A stretch of 64,000 nt of DNA, from NCBI RefSeq assembly GCF_039023475.1, contig NZ_JBCHVB010000001.1, positions 1,178,001 to 1,242,000 on the forward strand, given 5' to 3'. The DNA is from Erwinia sp039023475. GTDB taxonomy: Bacteria > Pseudomonadota > Gammaproteobacteria > Enterobacterales > Enterobacteriaceae. The notes below the pieces were generated by a model. That model searched no databases. It worked only from the letters and a program-made list of their open reading frames with translations, and was not told the DNA's origin. The number at the start of each line of letters is the position of its first letter. Position 1 is the stretch's first letter. The position numbers and the translations under genes are program-made. Below, one piece after another: positions 1-8,845 of the stretch.

Positions 1-502
1 CCAGCGCATACCATTCGGAGAAGATGGTGGTTTTGTTCTTCAGGTTCTGCTGATAAAGCGTATGCAGCAGCGCATGGCCGGTACGGTCAGCGGCTGCGGC
101 GGTGCGGGCTGCCTGCTCGCCGCCAAAGTTTTTGGACTGGCCGCCAAACGGGCGCTGGTAGATGCGGCCATCATCAAGGCGGGAAAACGGCAGGCCCATA
201 TGTTCCAGCTCCAGAATCGCTTCCGGACCGGTTTTACACATATATTCGATCGCGTCCTGGTCACCGATATAGTCGGAGCCTTTAACCGTGTCGTACATAT
301 GCCATTCCCAGTTGTCATCATGGGTGTTACCCAGCGCAACGGTAATGCCGCCCTGCGCAGACACGGTATGGGAACGGGTTGGAAAAACTTTAGATAACAG
401 GGCACAGGTCTGGCCCGATTGGGAAATCTGCAGCGCGGCACGCATGCCTGCACCACCTGCGCCGATCACAACGGCGTCAAATTCTCTGACTGGCAACTTC
501 AT
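1..502 (-). CDS. sdhA: Succinate dehydrogenase flavoprotein subunit, N-terminal part (cut by window edge)
   Basis: Catalytic FAD subunit of succinate dehydrogenase (complex II), oxidising succinate to fumarate at the inner face of the cytoplasmic membrane. Only about the first 167 residues lie in the window. The N-terminus MKLPVREFD is followed by the dinucleotide-binding GAGGAGMRAAL segment and by PTRSHTVSAQGG, whose His carries the covalent FAD in this family. The ATG at 502 overlaps the stop of sdhD by one base (TAATG), so translation is probably coupled. Partial at the left edge; identity is otherwise secure. Confidence 0.97.
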   Translation of the reverse strand, partial: MKLPVREFDAVVIGAGGAGMRAALQISQSGQTCALLSKVFPTRSHTVSAQGGITVALGNTHDDNWEWHMYDTVKGSDYIGDQDAIEYMCKTGPEAILELEHMGLPFSRLDDGRIYQRPFGGQSKNFGGEQAARTAAAADRTGHALLHTLYQQNLKNKTTIFSEWYAL

Positions 503-849
503 TACGCACCCCACACAACAACAGTTCCATAAATCGCATACACTAACAGTGCCATCACGACGACCAGATGCAGCGTTAACCGCAGCGCCAGTGATTTGAC
601 ATAGTCCGTCAGTACCTGCCACATCCCGATCCAGCCGTGCACCAGAATGCAGAGCAGCGTCAGAAGGGTGAACACCTTAGTCATGGAGGAGGCAAAGAAT
701 CCCCGCCAGATTTCGTAAGTCAGGGTATCAGCCATCATTACGAAGCCGAGAATATAAAGCACGTAGAGCGTAATAACGATGGCGGACGCGCGGAGCAGCA
801 GCCAGTCATGGACGCCGTTACGGCCCAGTGAAGAAGCATTGCTTACCAT
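502..849 (-). CDS. sdhD: Succinate dehydrogenase membrane anchor subunit SdhD
   Basis: Small hydrophobic anchor that, with SdhC, binds heme b and ubiquinone and holds SdhAB on the membrane. The 115-residue product (usual enterobacterial length) begins MVSNASSLGRNGVHDW and has three hydrophobic segments at roughly residues 18-40, 58-80 and 88-112. The LLRASA segment matches the conserved family region near the quinone site, and a His in the second helix (CILVHGW) corresponds to the heme-ligand region. It overlaps the end of sdhC by seven bases and the start of sdhA by one, consistent with the sdhCDAB operon. Confidence 0.96.
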   Translation of the reverse strand: MVSNASSLGRNGVHDWLLLRASAIVITLYVLYILGFVMMADTLTYEIWRGFFASSMTKVFTLLTLLCILVHGWIGMWQVLTDYVKSLALRLTLHLVVVMALLVYAIYGTVVVWGA

Positions 850-1232
850 ACGAGGACTCCAGCCAGAATTGAAAGCACGACAGTGATACCAAACGCGATT
901 TGCGCCGAGCGCTTGCCAATTTCCATCGTTTCGCCGAGGTAGCCAAAATCCATCAGCATATGACGAACGCCACCCACGATGTGGTATGCCAGCGCGGCCA
1001 TAATGCCCCAGACGATGAATTTGACAATGAAGCTGTCCATAACGGCAGAGGCCTCAAGGAAGCCTTCGGGTGAGGAGAGTGACAGGCCCAGTAACCAGAG
1101 CAGTATGCCAACGGCAACAAACGTAATGACGCCGGATACGCGGTGGAGAATAGACGCTATTGCAGTAACGGGAAACCGGATCGTGGAGAGATCCAAGTTG
1201 ACAGGTCTTTGTTTTTTCACGGTTTTGCCCAC
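843..1232 (-). CDS. sdhC: Succinate dehydrogenase cytochrome b556 subunit SdhC
   Basis: Membrane anchor of succinate dehydrogenase, contributing to heme b and ubiquinone binding. A GTG start at 1232 gives 129 residues, the E. coli length, beginning VGKTVKKQRPVNLDL; an AAGG sequence lies just upstream. The frame stays open further upstream (to 1289), but that extension has no family support. ASILHRVSG contains the conserved Ser/Arg quinone-site segment, and ALAYHIVGGVRH carries the heme-ligand His. Three membrane helices follow. It is the first gene of the leftward sdh operon and overlaps sdhD by seven bases. Confidence 0.94.
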   Translation of the reverse strand: MGKTVKKQRPVNLDLSTIRFPVTAIASILHRVSGVITFVAVGILLWLLGLSLSSPEGFLEASAVMDSFIVKFIVWGIMAALAYHIVGGVRHMLMDFGYLGETMEIGKRSAQIAFGITVVLSILAGVLVW

Positions 1233-1393
1233 ACAGCCTTTCTTATTTTGCTTCCTCCGGTCCTGAGGGCGGGTCAGACAACGTTTCATGAAGCACTGCG
1301 CCAGGCACTAAAACTACAACGTCCAGTGTCAAAACGACGCGTATAAAACGCTGGGTGGCTCCTACAGCAGGGTATTCCCGGAGACCTGGCGGA

Positions 1394-1422
1394 AGTATAG
1401 GGGGTTCACAAACTCATTACAA
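1394..1422 (-). promoter_or_regulatory. Probable sdhC promoter
   Basis: On the minus strand a TTGTAA -35 (1417-1422) and TATACT -10 (1394-1399) are separated by 17 bp, 4/6 and 5/6 matches to the sigma-70 consensus. A start near 1387 would give a leader of about 155 nt before the GTG of sdhC. Assignment rests on motif and spacing only. Confidence 0.55.
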
Positions 1423-1459
1423 TTCCCCTACAAACATCTTGGAAACATTTGAGTGGAAC

Positions 1460-1475
1460 AGTGACCCCCCTCACA
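1460..1475. promoter_or_regulatory. CRP binding site, sdhC-gltA intergenic region
   Basis: AGTGACCCCCCTCACA is one mismatch from the core TGTGA-N6-TCACA. Its centre is about 80 bp upstream of the predicted sdhC start, a face-of-helix position compatible with class I activation. CRP control of sdh is established in E. coli; the site here is inferred from sequence. Confidence 0.6.
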
Positions 1476-1855
1476 TTTTTCACATTCCATACATTTTTAA
1501 TCAACTGATTTGACAAAAGTTAAACATTTCTGTTACAAACTGACGATTAAAAGTTCTGGGATTCATAAAAGTTATGGGGATACACTTTCTCCAAGCTATA
1601 AGTTATGTAAAAGTGAGTTCCAATTGACTTAAAGTATCAGGTAACGGTTACCAAGACGTTATGACCAGACCGGATCTTTAACAACCGCGAAACGCAGCAA
1701 GATTGTGCCCTCCCGGCCTGCAAACGCCCGTCACTCTGTACCCTGCACGTTTAAGATGCCACAGAGACGAGTATCTGCCATTTAGCACGCCGCCGTGGAC
1801 ATAATGGCATTTCTGGTGTCAAAGATTCATAGATAAGGCGCTAAGGAGACTGTAA

Positions 1856-3136
1856 ATGGCTGATAAAAAAGCAACGCTAACCCTACAAGGCGAAGCTCCT
1901 ATTGAACTGGATGTGCTGCAAGGCACGTTAGGACAGGCTGAGATAGACGTCCGCACCCTGGGATCGCAGGGCTATTTCACTTTCGACCCAGGTTTCACCT
2001 CAACGGCATCCTGCGAATCCAAAATCACCTATATTGATGGTGATGAAGGGATTCTGCTGCATCGTGGTTTCCCCATTGACCAGCTTGCTCTGCACTCAAA
2101 CTATCTTGAAGTCTGCTATATCCTGTTAAACGGTGAAAAGCCGACAAAAGAACAGTTTGAAGAGTTCAGCACTATCGTTACCCGCCACACTATGATTCAT
2201 GAACAGATTCACCATCTGTTCCGCGGCTTCCGTCGTGATTCTCACCCAATGGCGGTGATGTGCGGCGTGACCGGCGCACTGGCAGCGTTCTACCACGACG
2301 CGATGGATGTGAATATTGAGCGTCACCGTGAAATCGCGGCGTTCCGTTTGCTCTCCAAAATGCCAACCGTTGCGGCGATGTGCTACAAATATTCGATCGG
2401 CCAGCCCTTCGTTTATCCGCGCAACGACCTCTCTTATGCGGGTAATTTCCTGAACATGATGTTCTCCACGCCTTGTGAAGAATATGTCGTGAATCCGGTG
2501 CTGGAGCGCGCAATGGATCGTATTCTGATCCTGCATGCCGATCACGAGCAGAACGCATCCACCTCTACTGTACGTACCGCTGGCTCCTCCGGTGCTAACC
2601 CCTTCGCCTGTATTGCGGCGGGTATCGCCTCTCTGTGGGGACCTGCGCACGGTGGCGCAAACGAAGCCTGTCTGCGTATGCTGGAAGAGATCAGCTCCGT
2701 TGAGCACATCCCTGAATTCCTGAGACGTGCGAAAGATAAAAATGACTCTTTCCGCCTGATGGGCTTCGGTCACCGTGTGTATAAGAACTACGATCCGCGC
2801 GCCACGGTCATGCGTGAAACCTGCCATGAAGTGCTGAATGAGCTGGGCATGAAGGACGATCTGCTGGAAGTCGCCATGGAGCTTGAGCATATTGCGCTCA
2901 ACGACCCGTACTTTATTGAGCGTAAGCTCTATCCAAACGTCGATTTCTACTCTGGCCTTATTCTGAAAGCGATGGGTATTCCTTCCTCCATGTTTACGGT
3001 TATCTTTGCGATGGCGCGTACCGTGGGCTGGATCGCACACTGGAAAGAGATGCACGATGACGGCGTTAAAATCGCCCGTCCACGCCAGCTCTATACCGGC
3101 TACGATCAGCGTGATTTTGAGTCCAATCTGAAGTAA
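1856..3136 (+). CDS. gltA: Citrate synthase (type II, hexameric)
   Basis: Condenses oxaloacetate and acetyl-CoA to citrate, the entry step of the TCA cycle. The 426-residue product aligns without gaps with E. coli GltA from MADKKATLTLQG onward. Catalytic residues sit in WGPAHGGANE (His about 265), MGFGHRVYKNYDPRA (His about 306) and PNVDFYSG (Asp about 363). The N-terminal domain typical of the NADH-inhibited Gram-negative type is present. AAGGAGAC precedes the ATG. It diverges from sdhCDA and ends at a strong hairpin terminator. Confidence 0.99.
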   Translation: MADKKATLTLQGEAPIELDVLQGTLGQAEIDVRTLGSQGYFTFDPGFTSTASCESKITYIDGDEGILLHRGFPIDQLALHSNYLEVCYILLNGEKPTKEQFEEFSTIVTRHTMIHEQIHHLFRGFRRDSHPMAVMCGVTGALAAFYHDAMDVNIERHREIAAFRLLSKMPTVAAMCYKYSIGQPFVYPRNDLSYAGNFLNMMFSTPCEEYVVNPVLERAMDRILILHADHEQNASTSTVRTAGSSGANPFACIAAGIASLWGPAHGGANEACLRMLEEISSVEHIPEFLRRAKDKNDSFRLMGFGHRVYKNYDPRATVMRETCHEVLNELGMKDDLLEVAMELEHIALNDPYFIERKLYPNVDFYSGLILKAMGIPSSMFTVIFAMARTVGWIAHWKEMHDDGVKIARPRQLYTGYDQRDFESNLK

Positions 3137-3152
3137 GTCATTTTACTGACTA

Positions 3153-3184
3153 AAAAGGGGAGCCCTGTGAAGGGCTCCCCTTTT
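3153..3184 (+). terminator. gltA rho-independent terminator
   Basis: A 14-bp perfect stem (3153-3166 with 3171-3184) around a GTGA loop, starting AAAA and ending TTTT, 16 nt after the gltA stop. The flanking A and T tracts make it potentially bidirectional. Confidence 0.9.
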
Positions 3185-3265
3185 ATTTGCACGAATAATG
3201 CTGAATATTGCTGTATTAAGCCGCTGAGAAGCCTGAAACGGCACGCCGTTCACCGCTATGCCATT

Positions 3266-4057
3266 TTAATGCTGGCAGCCCGGACACCAGTAAAACGGAC
3301 GGGATGAGAGCGTGGTTTTTTCAATCATACCGCCACAGCGTTCACAGGGTTTGCCGGCACGGTGGAAAACCTTGAAGCGGAACAGCGCACCATGATGCTT
3401 TTTATCATCCGCTACGCCGCGCGTCTGGTAGGAAAGCCTTGGCACCGCCAGCAGTGCATCGGCCAGTTTCTCCAACTGGTCCGGTGACAAATCTTCCGCC
3501 CGATGGTGCGCCGCCAGCCCTGCCAGCCAGAGGATCTCCACCCGCAGATAATTTCCCAGCCCCGCCAGAAAAGCCTGATCCAGCAGCAGTCCGCTGAACT
3601 GGCGCCGCCGGAAGCGTCTGGAGAGCAGCCGTTCCGCCACGCTTTCCGGGGTCAGCGTCATATCCAGTACATCCGGCCCCACCCGCAGCAAAAACGGATG
3701 CGTTGCCAGCGTTGCCGCATCCAGCATCTCAATATCCGACGCGCTGTAAAGAAGGACGGTTTTATCCGCCGTGCTCAGGCGGACCCTGAGCACGCGGTTG
3801 GTTTGCGGCTCCTCTCCCCTGTCGGTAATCCGCCAGACGCCGTACAGCTGGTTATGGCTGTAGAGCGTCTGACCGCCAGAGAAGTGCGTCAGAATCGCTT
3901 TACCCCGCGTCTCAACAGACTGGACCTTTTCACCCAACAGCACAGGCTCCCAGACTTTAAGTTCGGGAAAGGCAAACCAGACATCAGTCAGCGTTTTTCC
4001 GGCTAACGCTGCTTCAAGCTGGTCTGCCGCCCGTCGAATTTCCGGCCCTTCAGGCAT
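3266..4057 (-). CDS. nei: Endonuclease VIII (DNA glycosylase/AP lyase)
   Basis: Removes oxidised pyrimidines from DNA and cleaves the abasic site by beta,delta-elimination. Starting at the ATG at 4057 gives 263 residues, exactly the E. coli length, with the N-terminal catalytic PEGPEIRRAAD (Pro as nucleophile after Met removal, followed by Glu). The zinc finger CERCGG...CPGC closes the C-terminus, and KTTLSSRPFYWC is the family DNA-binding segment. An upstream in-frame start at 4120 would hide the catalytic Pro and is rejected. It follows pcp by 22 bp at the end of the leftward pxp transcription unit. Confidence 0.97.
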   Translation of the reverse strand: MPEGPEIRRAADQLEAALAGKTLTDVWFAFPELKVWEPVLLGEKVQSVETRGKAILTHFSGGQTLYSHNQLYGVWRITDRGEEPQTNRVLRVRLSTADKTVLLYSASDIEMLDAATLATHPFLLRVGPDVLDMTLTPESVAERLLSRRFRRRQFSGLLLDQAFLAGLGNYLRVEILWLAGLAAHHRAEDLSPDQLEKLADALLAVPRLSYQTRGVADDKKHHGALFRFKVFHRAGKPCERCGGMIEKTTLSSRPFYWCPGCQH

Positions 4058-4079
4058 AACAACTCCCTGTCTGTGATAA

Positions 4080-4733
4080 TCAATGCGTGGCGCCGCCGAC
4101 AAGACGGATGTCTTCCTCAACCGTCAGAGCGATACTCAGCGCCATTTCGAGCGCCAGAATCACCGTCGGGGCGGGCATACTTGCCGCACCAGGGTGCTTA
4201 ACCGCCTGCTCCGGCAGCCACGGGATATGAATAAAGCCACCACGCACTTTATTCTTGCCTTTCAGTTTGGCGAGCTTATGCAGAAGACCATACATAACGT
4301 GGTTACAGACAAAAGTCCCTGCCGTCTGGGAGACCGAGGCGGGAATACCCGCCTCGCGGATCCCCTCAACAATTGCCTTAACCGGTAGCGTTGAGAAATA
4401 GGCCGCCGGACCGCCCTCAACGATGGCTTCATCAACAGGCTGGTTACCGGCATTATCCGGGATGCGCGCATCATCAACGTTGATCGCCACCCTTTCAACC
4501 GTGACATCAACACGCCCTCCCGCCTGGCCGACCGCAATGACCAGGTCGGGCTTCAGCTCATCCAGGCTGGAGGCTAGCGAAGCCAGCGATTCACCAAAGA
4601 CGCAGGGTAGCTGCTTCGCCACCACGCGCGCGCCACAAATCATCCGCTCATGAAGCTGGCTTACCGCTTCCCAGGAGGGATTTAACTGTTCGCCGTCAAA
4701 AGGTTCGAAGGCGGTAATCAGTACCGTTTTCAT
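4080..4733 (-). CDS. pcp: Pyroglutamyl-peptidase I
   Basis: Cytosolic cysteine peptidase (C15) that removes N-terminal pyroglutamate from peptides, yielding free 5-oxoproline. The 217-residue product has the expected triad: Glu80 in VTVERVAIN, Cys143 in GTFVCNHVMYG and His169 in GGFIHIPWLP; ITAFEPFDG at the N-terminus is a family signature. It lies 7 bp downstream of the DUF979 gene and 22 bp upstream of nei. Placement with the oxoproline transporter and oxoprolinase genes suggests its product is used directly by the neighbours. E. coli lacks this gene. Confidence 0.97.
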   Translation of the reverse strand: MKTVLITAFEPFDGEQLNPSWEAVSQLHERMICGARVVAKQLPCVFGESLASLASSLDELKPDLVIAVGQAGGRVDVTVERVAINVDDARIPDNAGNQPVDEAIVEGGPAAYFSTLPVKAIVEGIREAGIPASVSQTAGTFVCNHVMYGLLHKLAKLKGKNKVRGGFIHIPWLPEQAVKHPGAASMPAPTVILALEMALSIALTVEEDIRLVGGATH

Positions 4734-4740
4734 CTGAGCC

Positions 4741-5730
4741 TCACAGGAACATCAGGAAATAGAGAAGGAAAATATTGGCTATTAACAATAGCACGCCGGT
4801 CGGCACCTGGGCCTTGATGACCGCATTGCGATCGGGCAATTCAAGCAGCGCCGCCGGGACAATATTGAAGTTCGCGGCCATCGGCGTCATCAGCGTGCCG
4901 CAGTAGCCGGAAAACATCCCAATGGCCGCCATTACCGCCGGATTGCCGTGATGCTGAAGGACCAGAATCGGAATACCGATCCCGGCGGTGACAATCGGGA
5001 ACGCCGCAAAGGCATTGCCCATGACCATAGTCAGCAGCGCCATGCCGATTGCGTAGGTGGCGACAGCGATAAATTTATTATCCACCGCAAGGTAAGTTTC
5101 AGTCAGATGCGAAATTGCCGTCCCCACGCCTGCGGTGGTGAACAACAGGCCCAGCGTTGCCAGGATCTGCGGCAGGATAAACGCCCAGCCGATAGCATCC
5201 AGCAGGCGGCGTGCTTCCTGAACGGACTGCGCCGGAGTGTCATGCGTCAGCTTTAACGCAATCAGCCAGCCCACAACGCAGCCCACCATCATGGAGAAGA
5301 GCGTGATCAGCGTGGAATGATTGCCCGCGCCGAACACCATTTCCCGCAGGCCCTGGATGTTATTAAACGTAAGCACGCCAATCACGGTCACGACGGGGAT
5401 CGCCAGCGCGGGCAGGAACAGACGATTACGCAGCCGTTTTGCGCTCTCTGCGCGCTGCTCCGGGGTGCGCTGATGGTAGGAGCCCAGCCGCACGCCACCC
5501 AGCCCGGCAATCAGGGCCATTACCACGACCATAACGCCAATCGTAATGTGCAGCGAACGCTCGCCGAGCAGCCTGACCGACCAGTCACCGACAAAAAAGA
5601 CCAGGCCGTACAGCGCCCAGAAAAGTCCTGTAGTCAGACGACGCGGATTCGCTTTGTCGCGCCAGGACATCACCGCCACCACTATCAGAATGAAGCCCGC
5701 CAGCCAGAAAAGATATTGCTGCTGAAACAT
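4741..5730 (-). CDS. Putative 5-oxoproline transporter, DUF979 family subunit
   Basis: A 329-residue polytopic inner-membrane protein with about nine to ten hydrophobic segments spread over its whole length. Family knowledge: DUF979 and DUF969 proteins are encoded side by side, often beside pcp, and are annotated as a 5-oxoproline permease on genomic context. The start ATG at 5730 overlaps the DUF969 stop by one base (TAATG), so the two are probably made in fixed ratio. Transport has to my knowledge not been shown for this pair, so the substrate is an inference from the flanking pcp and pxp genes. Confidence 0.85.
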   Translation of the reverse strand: MFQQQYLFWLAGFILIVVAVMSWRDKANPRRLTTGLFWALYGLVFFVGDWSVRLLGERSLHITIGVMVVVMALIAGLGGVRLGSYHQRTPEQRAESAKRLRNRLFLPALAIPVVTVIGVLTFNNIQGLREMVFGAGNHSTLITLFSMMVGCVVGWLIALKLTHDTPAQSVQEARRLLDAIGWAFILPQILATLGLLFTTAGVGTAISHLTETYLAVDNKFIAVATYAIGMALLTMVMGNAFAAFPIVTAGIGIPILVLQHHGNPAVMAAIGMFSGYCGTLMTPMAANFNIVPAALLELPDRNAVIKAQVPTGVLLLIANIFLLYFLMFL

Positions 5731-6458
5731 TAGCGACCTTCCTTAGCTTTCAGGGCATCGGCATTCAGTGCGGCAAGCTCGGCCGCCAGCGTTTTATCCA
5801 GCCGGCGCAGCCGCACGGAATGAATAATAAAGGCACAGACCGCCGTCGGGATGCCCCAGGCCGCGATATGCAGCGGCTCCGTCTGAATCCCGGCTGACTC
5901 CTGCATAAAGTTATGCATAAAGATAATCGCGCCAAAGGCGACAAAAATATCTTCGCCGAAAAACAGACCAACGTTATCCGTTGCGGCTGACATCGCACGT
6001 AAACGGTGACGGACATGATCCGGCAGTTCGCCGTAGCGATTCTCCGTCGCGCCCTCCGCCATCGGTGCCAGCAGCGGACGCACCATCTGCGGATGCCCGC
6101 CGAGGCTGGTTAGCCCCAGGGCAGCCGTTGCCTCACGCACAAACAGATACACAATCAGCAGGCGGCCCGCCGTGGCGGTTTTGATCTGCGCAATCCACGC
6201 CTGGGCGCGCTCCTTCAGGCCGTGACGCTCAAGCAGGCCAATGACCGCCAGAGGCAGCAGCAGGATCAGCGGCAGGTTGCGGGTGTTCAGAAACCCGGAG
6301 CCCAGCTTTTCAAGAATATCGCCGAATGGCATATTGGCGGCGAATCCCGTAATCAGGCCGGCGACAATCACCACCAGCACCGGGTTAAAGCGTAATAAAA
6401 AGCCGACCATGATGGCGGCGATGCCGGCCAGCGGCCAGAGGTTCACTGCATTTTCCAT
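5730..6458 (-). CDS. Putative 5-oxoproline transporter, DUF969 family subunit
   Basis: A 242-residue membrane protein, partner of the DUF979 protein. Hydrophobic segments occur near residues 8-25, 28-42, 62-80 and 185-205, and a conserved loop reads REATAALGLTSLGGHPQ. The ATG at 6458 is preceded by TGGAGA at good spacing and begins MENAVNLWPLAG; the frame opens 17 codons further upstream with no family support. It lies 68 nt downstream of pxpA and overlaps DUF979 by one base. The gap to pxpA contains three small inverted repeats that may tune expression. Confidence 0.85.
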   Translation of the reverse strand: MENAVNLWPLAGIAAIMVGFLLRFNPVLVVIVAGLITGFAANMPFGDILEKLGSGFLNTRNLPLILLLPLAVIGLLERHGLKERAQAWIAQIKTATAGRLLIVYLFVREATAALGLTSLGGHPQMVRPLLAPMAEGATENRYGELPDHVRHRLRAMSAATDNVGLFFGEDIFVAFGAIIFMHNFMQESAGIQTEPLHIAAWGIPTAVCAFIIHSVRLRRLDKTLAAELAALNADALKAKEGR

Positions 6459-6526
6459 ACTGTCTCCAGATATCCTGTCCCCTTCCCATTCAGAGAAGGG
6501 ATCGCCCATCGGGCACTTAGTGAGCC

Positions 6527-7264
6527 TCAGAGGCTGGTAATCTCAATATTACGCTGGGCAAAGGCTTTGCGAATCTGGCTGGCAAAGGCGAGCGCATGCT
6601 CGCCGTCGCCGTGAAGACAGACGGTATCCGCCTTCACCTTCACCCATTCGCCGCTCAGCGACTGCACCTGTCCCTGCTCAATCATGGTCAGCGTCTGGGC
6701 AATGGCCTGTTCATCACTCTCCACCATCGCGCCAGGCTGAGAACGCGGCACCAGCGATCCATCAGCCTGGTAGCCGCGATCGGCAAAAACTTCTTCACGC
6801 GTGACCAGCCCAAGCGCCTTCGCCGCCCGAATCGATTCACTGTTGGCTAAACCAACCAGGATCAGGGCAGGATCAACCGCTTTTACCGCACGCGCAATCG
6901 CCTCTGCCAGCACGGGTTCCTGTGCCGACTGGTTATAGAGCATGCCGTGCGGCTTGACGTGCACCAGCCTGCCGCCTTCACTTTCAGTAAGCGCTTTCAG
7001 TGCACCTATCTGATAGATCATCTGTGCATAGACCGTTTCGGGCGGCAGCTGCATCGGCGAACGGCCAAAGTTTTCCCGATCGGGAAAACCCGGATGGGCA
7101 CCAATCGCCACGTTAAACGCTAACGCCCAGCGCACGCTTTGCAGCATCGTCTGGGCATCGCCCGCGTGGAAACCGCAGGCGATATTGGCGGAAGAGACGT
7201 TCTGCAACAGTTCACGATCGTGAGCGCAGCCCTCCCCCAGATCCGCATTAAGATCGACTTTCAT
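6527..7264 (-). CDS. pxpA: 5-oxoprolinase subunit A (LamB/YcsF family)
   Basis: Subunit of the ATP-dependent PxpABC 5-oxoprolinase that opens 5-oxoproline to L-glutamate. The 245-residue product starts MKVDLNADLGEGCAHD, the YcsF signature, with ANIACGFHAGDAQTM and GAHPGFPDRENFGR following; these carry the acidic and His residues of the TIM-barrel active site. It overlaps the end of pxpC by 17 bases. Formerly ybgL. Confidence 0.97.
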   Translation of the reverse strand: MKVDLNADLGEGCAHDRELLQNVSSANIACGFHAGDAQTMLQSVRWALAFNVAIGAHPGFPDRENFGRSPMQLPPETVYAQMIYQIGALKALTESEGGRLVHVKPHGMLYNQSAQEPVLAEAIARAVKAVDPALILVGLANSESIRAAKALGLVTREEVFADRGYQADGSLVPRSQPGAMVESDEQAIAQTLTMIEQGQVQSLSGEWVKVKADTVCLHGDGEHALAFASQIRKAFAQRNIEITSL

Positions 7265-8186
7265 GTTCCAGCCCCCATGCCATTTGCGCCATAGAACGTT
7301 CCCGTTCCTGCTTAGCCTGTAGCGCCACGTCTAACGTGCAGTGAACAAAGTGAATGGGTTCGCCCAGACGGATCTGCGCAAGATGATAGAGATCGGCTTC
7401 GATCACGCAGGCAATGCGCGGATACCCGCCGGTAGTTTGTGCATCCGCCATCAGGACAATCGGCTGGCCGTTCGGCGGCACCTGGATCACCCCGGGTATC
7501 AGCCCGTGCGAGAGCATCTCGCGGCTGGTGGTACGCGTCAGCGAACGTCCCTGAAGGCGATAGCCCATACGGTTACTCTGCGGTTGCAGCTGCCAGGAAG
7601 TACGCCAGAAGGCTTCACGGCTCTCACGGCTGAACTCATGGAACTCCGGGCCGACCAGCGCCCGCACGCGGTTACCAAACAGCAGCTGACGAACCCCGGC
7701 TGGCTTGCTGAAGGTACGTTTTGCTTCTGCGAGCGGTAACAGATCGCCATCGGCGATGGCTTTGCCACCGAAGCCGCCAAAACCGGCCTTGACGTCGGTG
7801 CTACAGGAGCCCAGCACGGGCGTCACGGCAAATCCGCCGTCGAGCGCAAGGTAGCTGCGCATCCCGCGCGTTGGCATTTTAAGCGTAAGCCGCTGTCCTT
7901 TTTTTACCGCAGTACGCCAGCCGGTCCAGACAGGTTTACCGTCAAGATCGGCGTTACAGCCCGCGCCGGTCAGCGCCATCCAGCCATCACGGCCGAACTC
8001 AGCGCAAAACTGGCCCAGCGTGATTTCCAGCACGGCGCTGTTTTTATCGTTGCCCACCAGCAGGTTGGCGGTTTCCATAGCGGGCTGATCCAGAACGCCA
8101 CTCAGGCAAACGCCAAGCTGCCGCCAGCCGGGCCGGCCCGCATCCTGCAGCGTAGTGCTGATCCCGGCACGAATAATTTTCAGCAT
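7248..8186 (-). CDS. pxpC: 5-oxoprolinase subunit C (biotin-dependent carboxylase-like, carboxyltransferase fold)
   Basis: Subunit of PxpABC; PxpB and PxpC form the kinase-type half of 5-oxoprolinase that activates oxoproline with ATP. The 312-residue product begins MLKIIRAGISTTLQDAGRPGW, the typical allophanate-hydrolase-subunit-2-like opening, with GVCLSGVLDQPAM next and a C-terminal TTGGYPRIACVI segment. It overlaps pxpB by seven bases and pxpA by seventeen. Formerly ybgK. It resembles, but is distinct from, urea amidolyase domains: no biotin-carboxylase module is present. Confidence 0.96.
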   Translation of the reverse strand: MLKIIRAGISTTLQDAGRPGWRQLGVCLSGVLDQPAMETANLLVGNDKNSAVLEITLGQFCAEFGRDGWMALTGAGCNADLDGKPVWTGWRTAVKKGQRLTLKMPTRGMRSYLALDGGFAVTPVLGSCSTDVKAGFGGFGGKAIADGDLLPLAEAKRTFSKPAGVRQLLFGNRVRALVGPEFHEFSRESREAFWRTSWQLQPQSNRMGYRLQGRSLTRTTSREMLSHGLIPGVIQVPPNGQPIVLMADAQTTGGYPRIACVIEADLYHLAQIRLGEPIHFVHCTLDVALQAKQERERSMAQMAWGLEHESRS

Positions 8187-8836
8187 ATTCCCCCCTTCTG
8201 TGGCACAAAGCGCACGCTGTCCCCAGGCCTCAGGAAAGCAGGAGGTTCATGCTGCGGATCAAACAGGTTAAGATCGGTACGGCCGATCAGTTGCCAGCCT
8301 CCCGGCGCGGTAAACGGATAAACGCCGGTCTGACTGCCGCCAATACCGACAGATCCGGCCGGTACCGCTACCCTGGGTTCGGCGCGGCGCGGGGTATGCA
8401 GCCGTTCATCCAGCCCACCCAGATAAGGGAAGCCGGGCTGAAAACCGATAAAATAGACGACGTAGGCCGCCGCCGCATGGGCCGCAACGACTTGTTGCGG
8501 GGTCAGACCGCTGTGGCGTGCGACTTCTTCCAGATCGGGACCTGCCGTACCGCCATAGATAACCGGGATCTCAACCTCGCGGGTTTCCAGCTCCAGCGCT
8601 TCGCTCTTTTCCCACCAGAGCTGGAGCCATTCAATCGCGTCCAGCGCGGTACTTTGCGGCTCGCTCAGCATCACGGTGATGTTATTCATCCCGGGCACCA
8701 CCTCGATCACTTCCGGACGCCCTTTAAGGCGCGCGGAAAGCCCCCAGATGCGCTGCTGGCTACTAAGCGTCACGGGGGGTTCCAGCTCAAGCACAACCGC
8801 GCGTTCGCCTAACAGGTAACAACGTGCTCGTTGCAA
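8180..8836 (-). CDS. pxpB: 5-oxoprolinase subunit B
   Basis: PxpB subunit of 5-oxoprolinase (allophanate hydrolase subunit 1 fold). The start chosen is a TTG at 8836: it gives 218 residues, the E. coli YbgJ length, beginning LQRARCYLLGERAVV, and is preceded by a strong AGGAGGAG. The frame remains open 17 codons upstream, but that extension runs through a leader hairpin. FQPGFPYLGGLDERLHTPRR and PAGSVGIGGSQTGVYP are the conserved core segments. First gene of the pxp-DUF969/979-pcp-nei unit. Confidence 0.94.
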   Translation of the reverse strand: MQRARCYLLGERAVVLELEPPVTLSSQQRIWGLSARLKGRPEVIEVVPGMNNITVMLSEPQSTALDAIEWLQLWWEKSEALELETREVEIPVIYGGTAGPDLEEVARHSGLTPQQVVAAHAAAAYVVYFIGFQPGFPYLGGLDERLHTPRRAEPRVAVPAGSVGIGGSQTGVYPFTAPGGWQLIGRTDLNLFDPQHEPPAFLRPGDSVRFVPQKGGIC

Positions 8837-8845
8837 AACACTCCT

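Larger units (their letters stand above)
1233..1855. other. sdhC-gltA divergent regulatory region
   Basis: A 620-bp gene-free, AT-rich region between divergent sdhC and gltA. It holds the sdhC promoter and CRP site listed separately. A TTGACA at 1510-1515 on the plus strand could be a -35 for gltA, but its partner -10 (around 1533) is poor, so the gltA promoter is not assigned. No convincing coding frame is present. Confidence 0.7.

Noticed and set aside
1510..1538. gltA promoter at TTGACA 1510-1515
   Set aside because: The -35 is perfect but no acceptable -10 lies at 16-18 bp; kept only as a remark.
2126..3055. 309-codon frame antisense to gltA
   Set aside because: Shadow of the highly conserved gltA frame; composition (many His/Arg) is typical of antisense reading of a coding strand.
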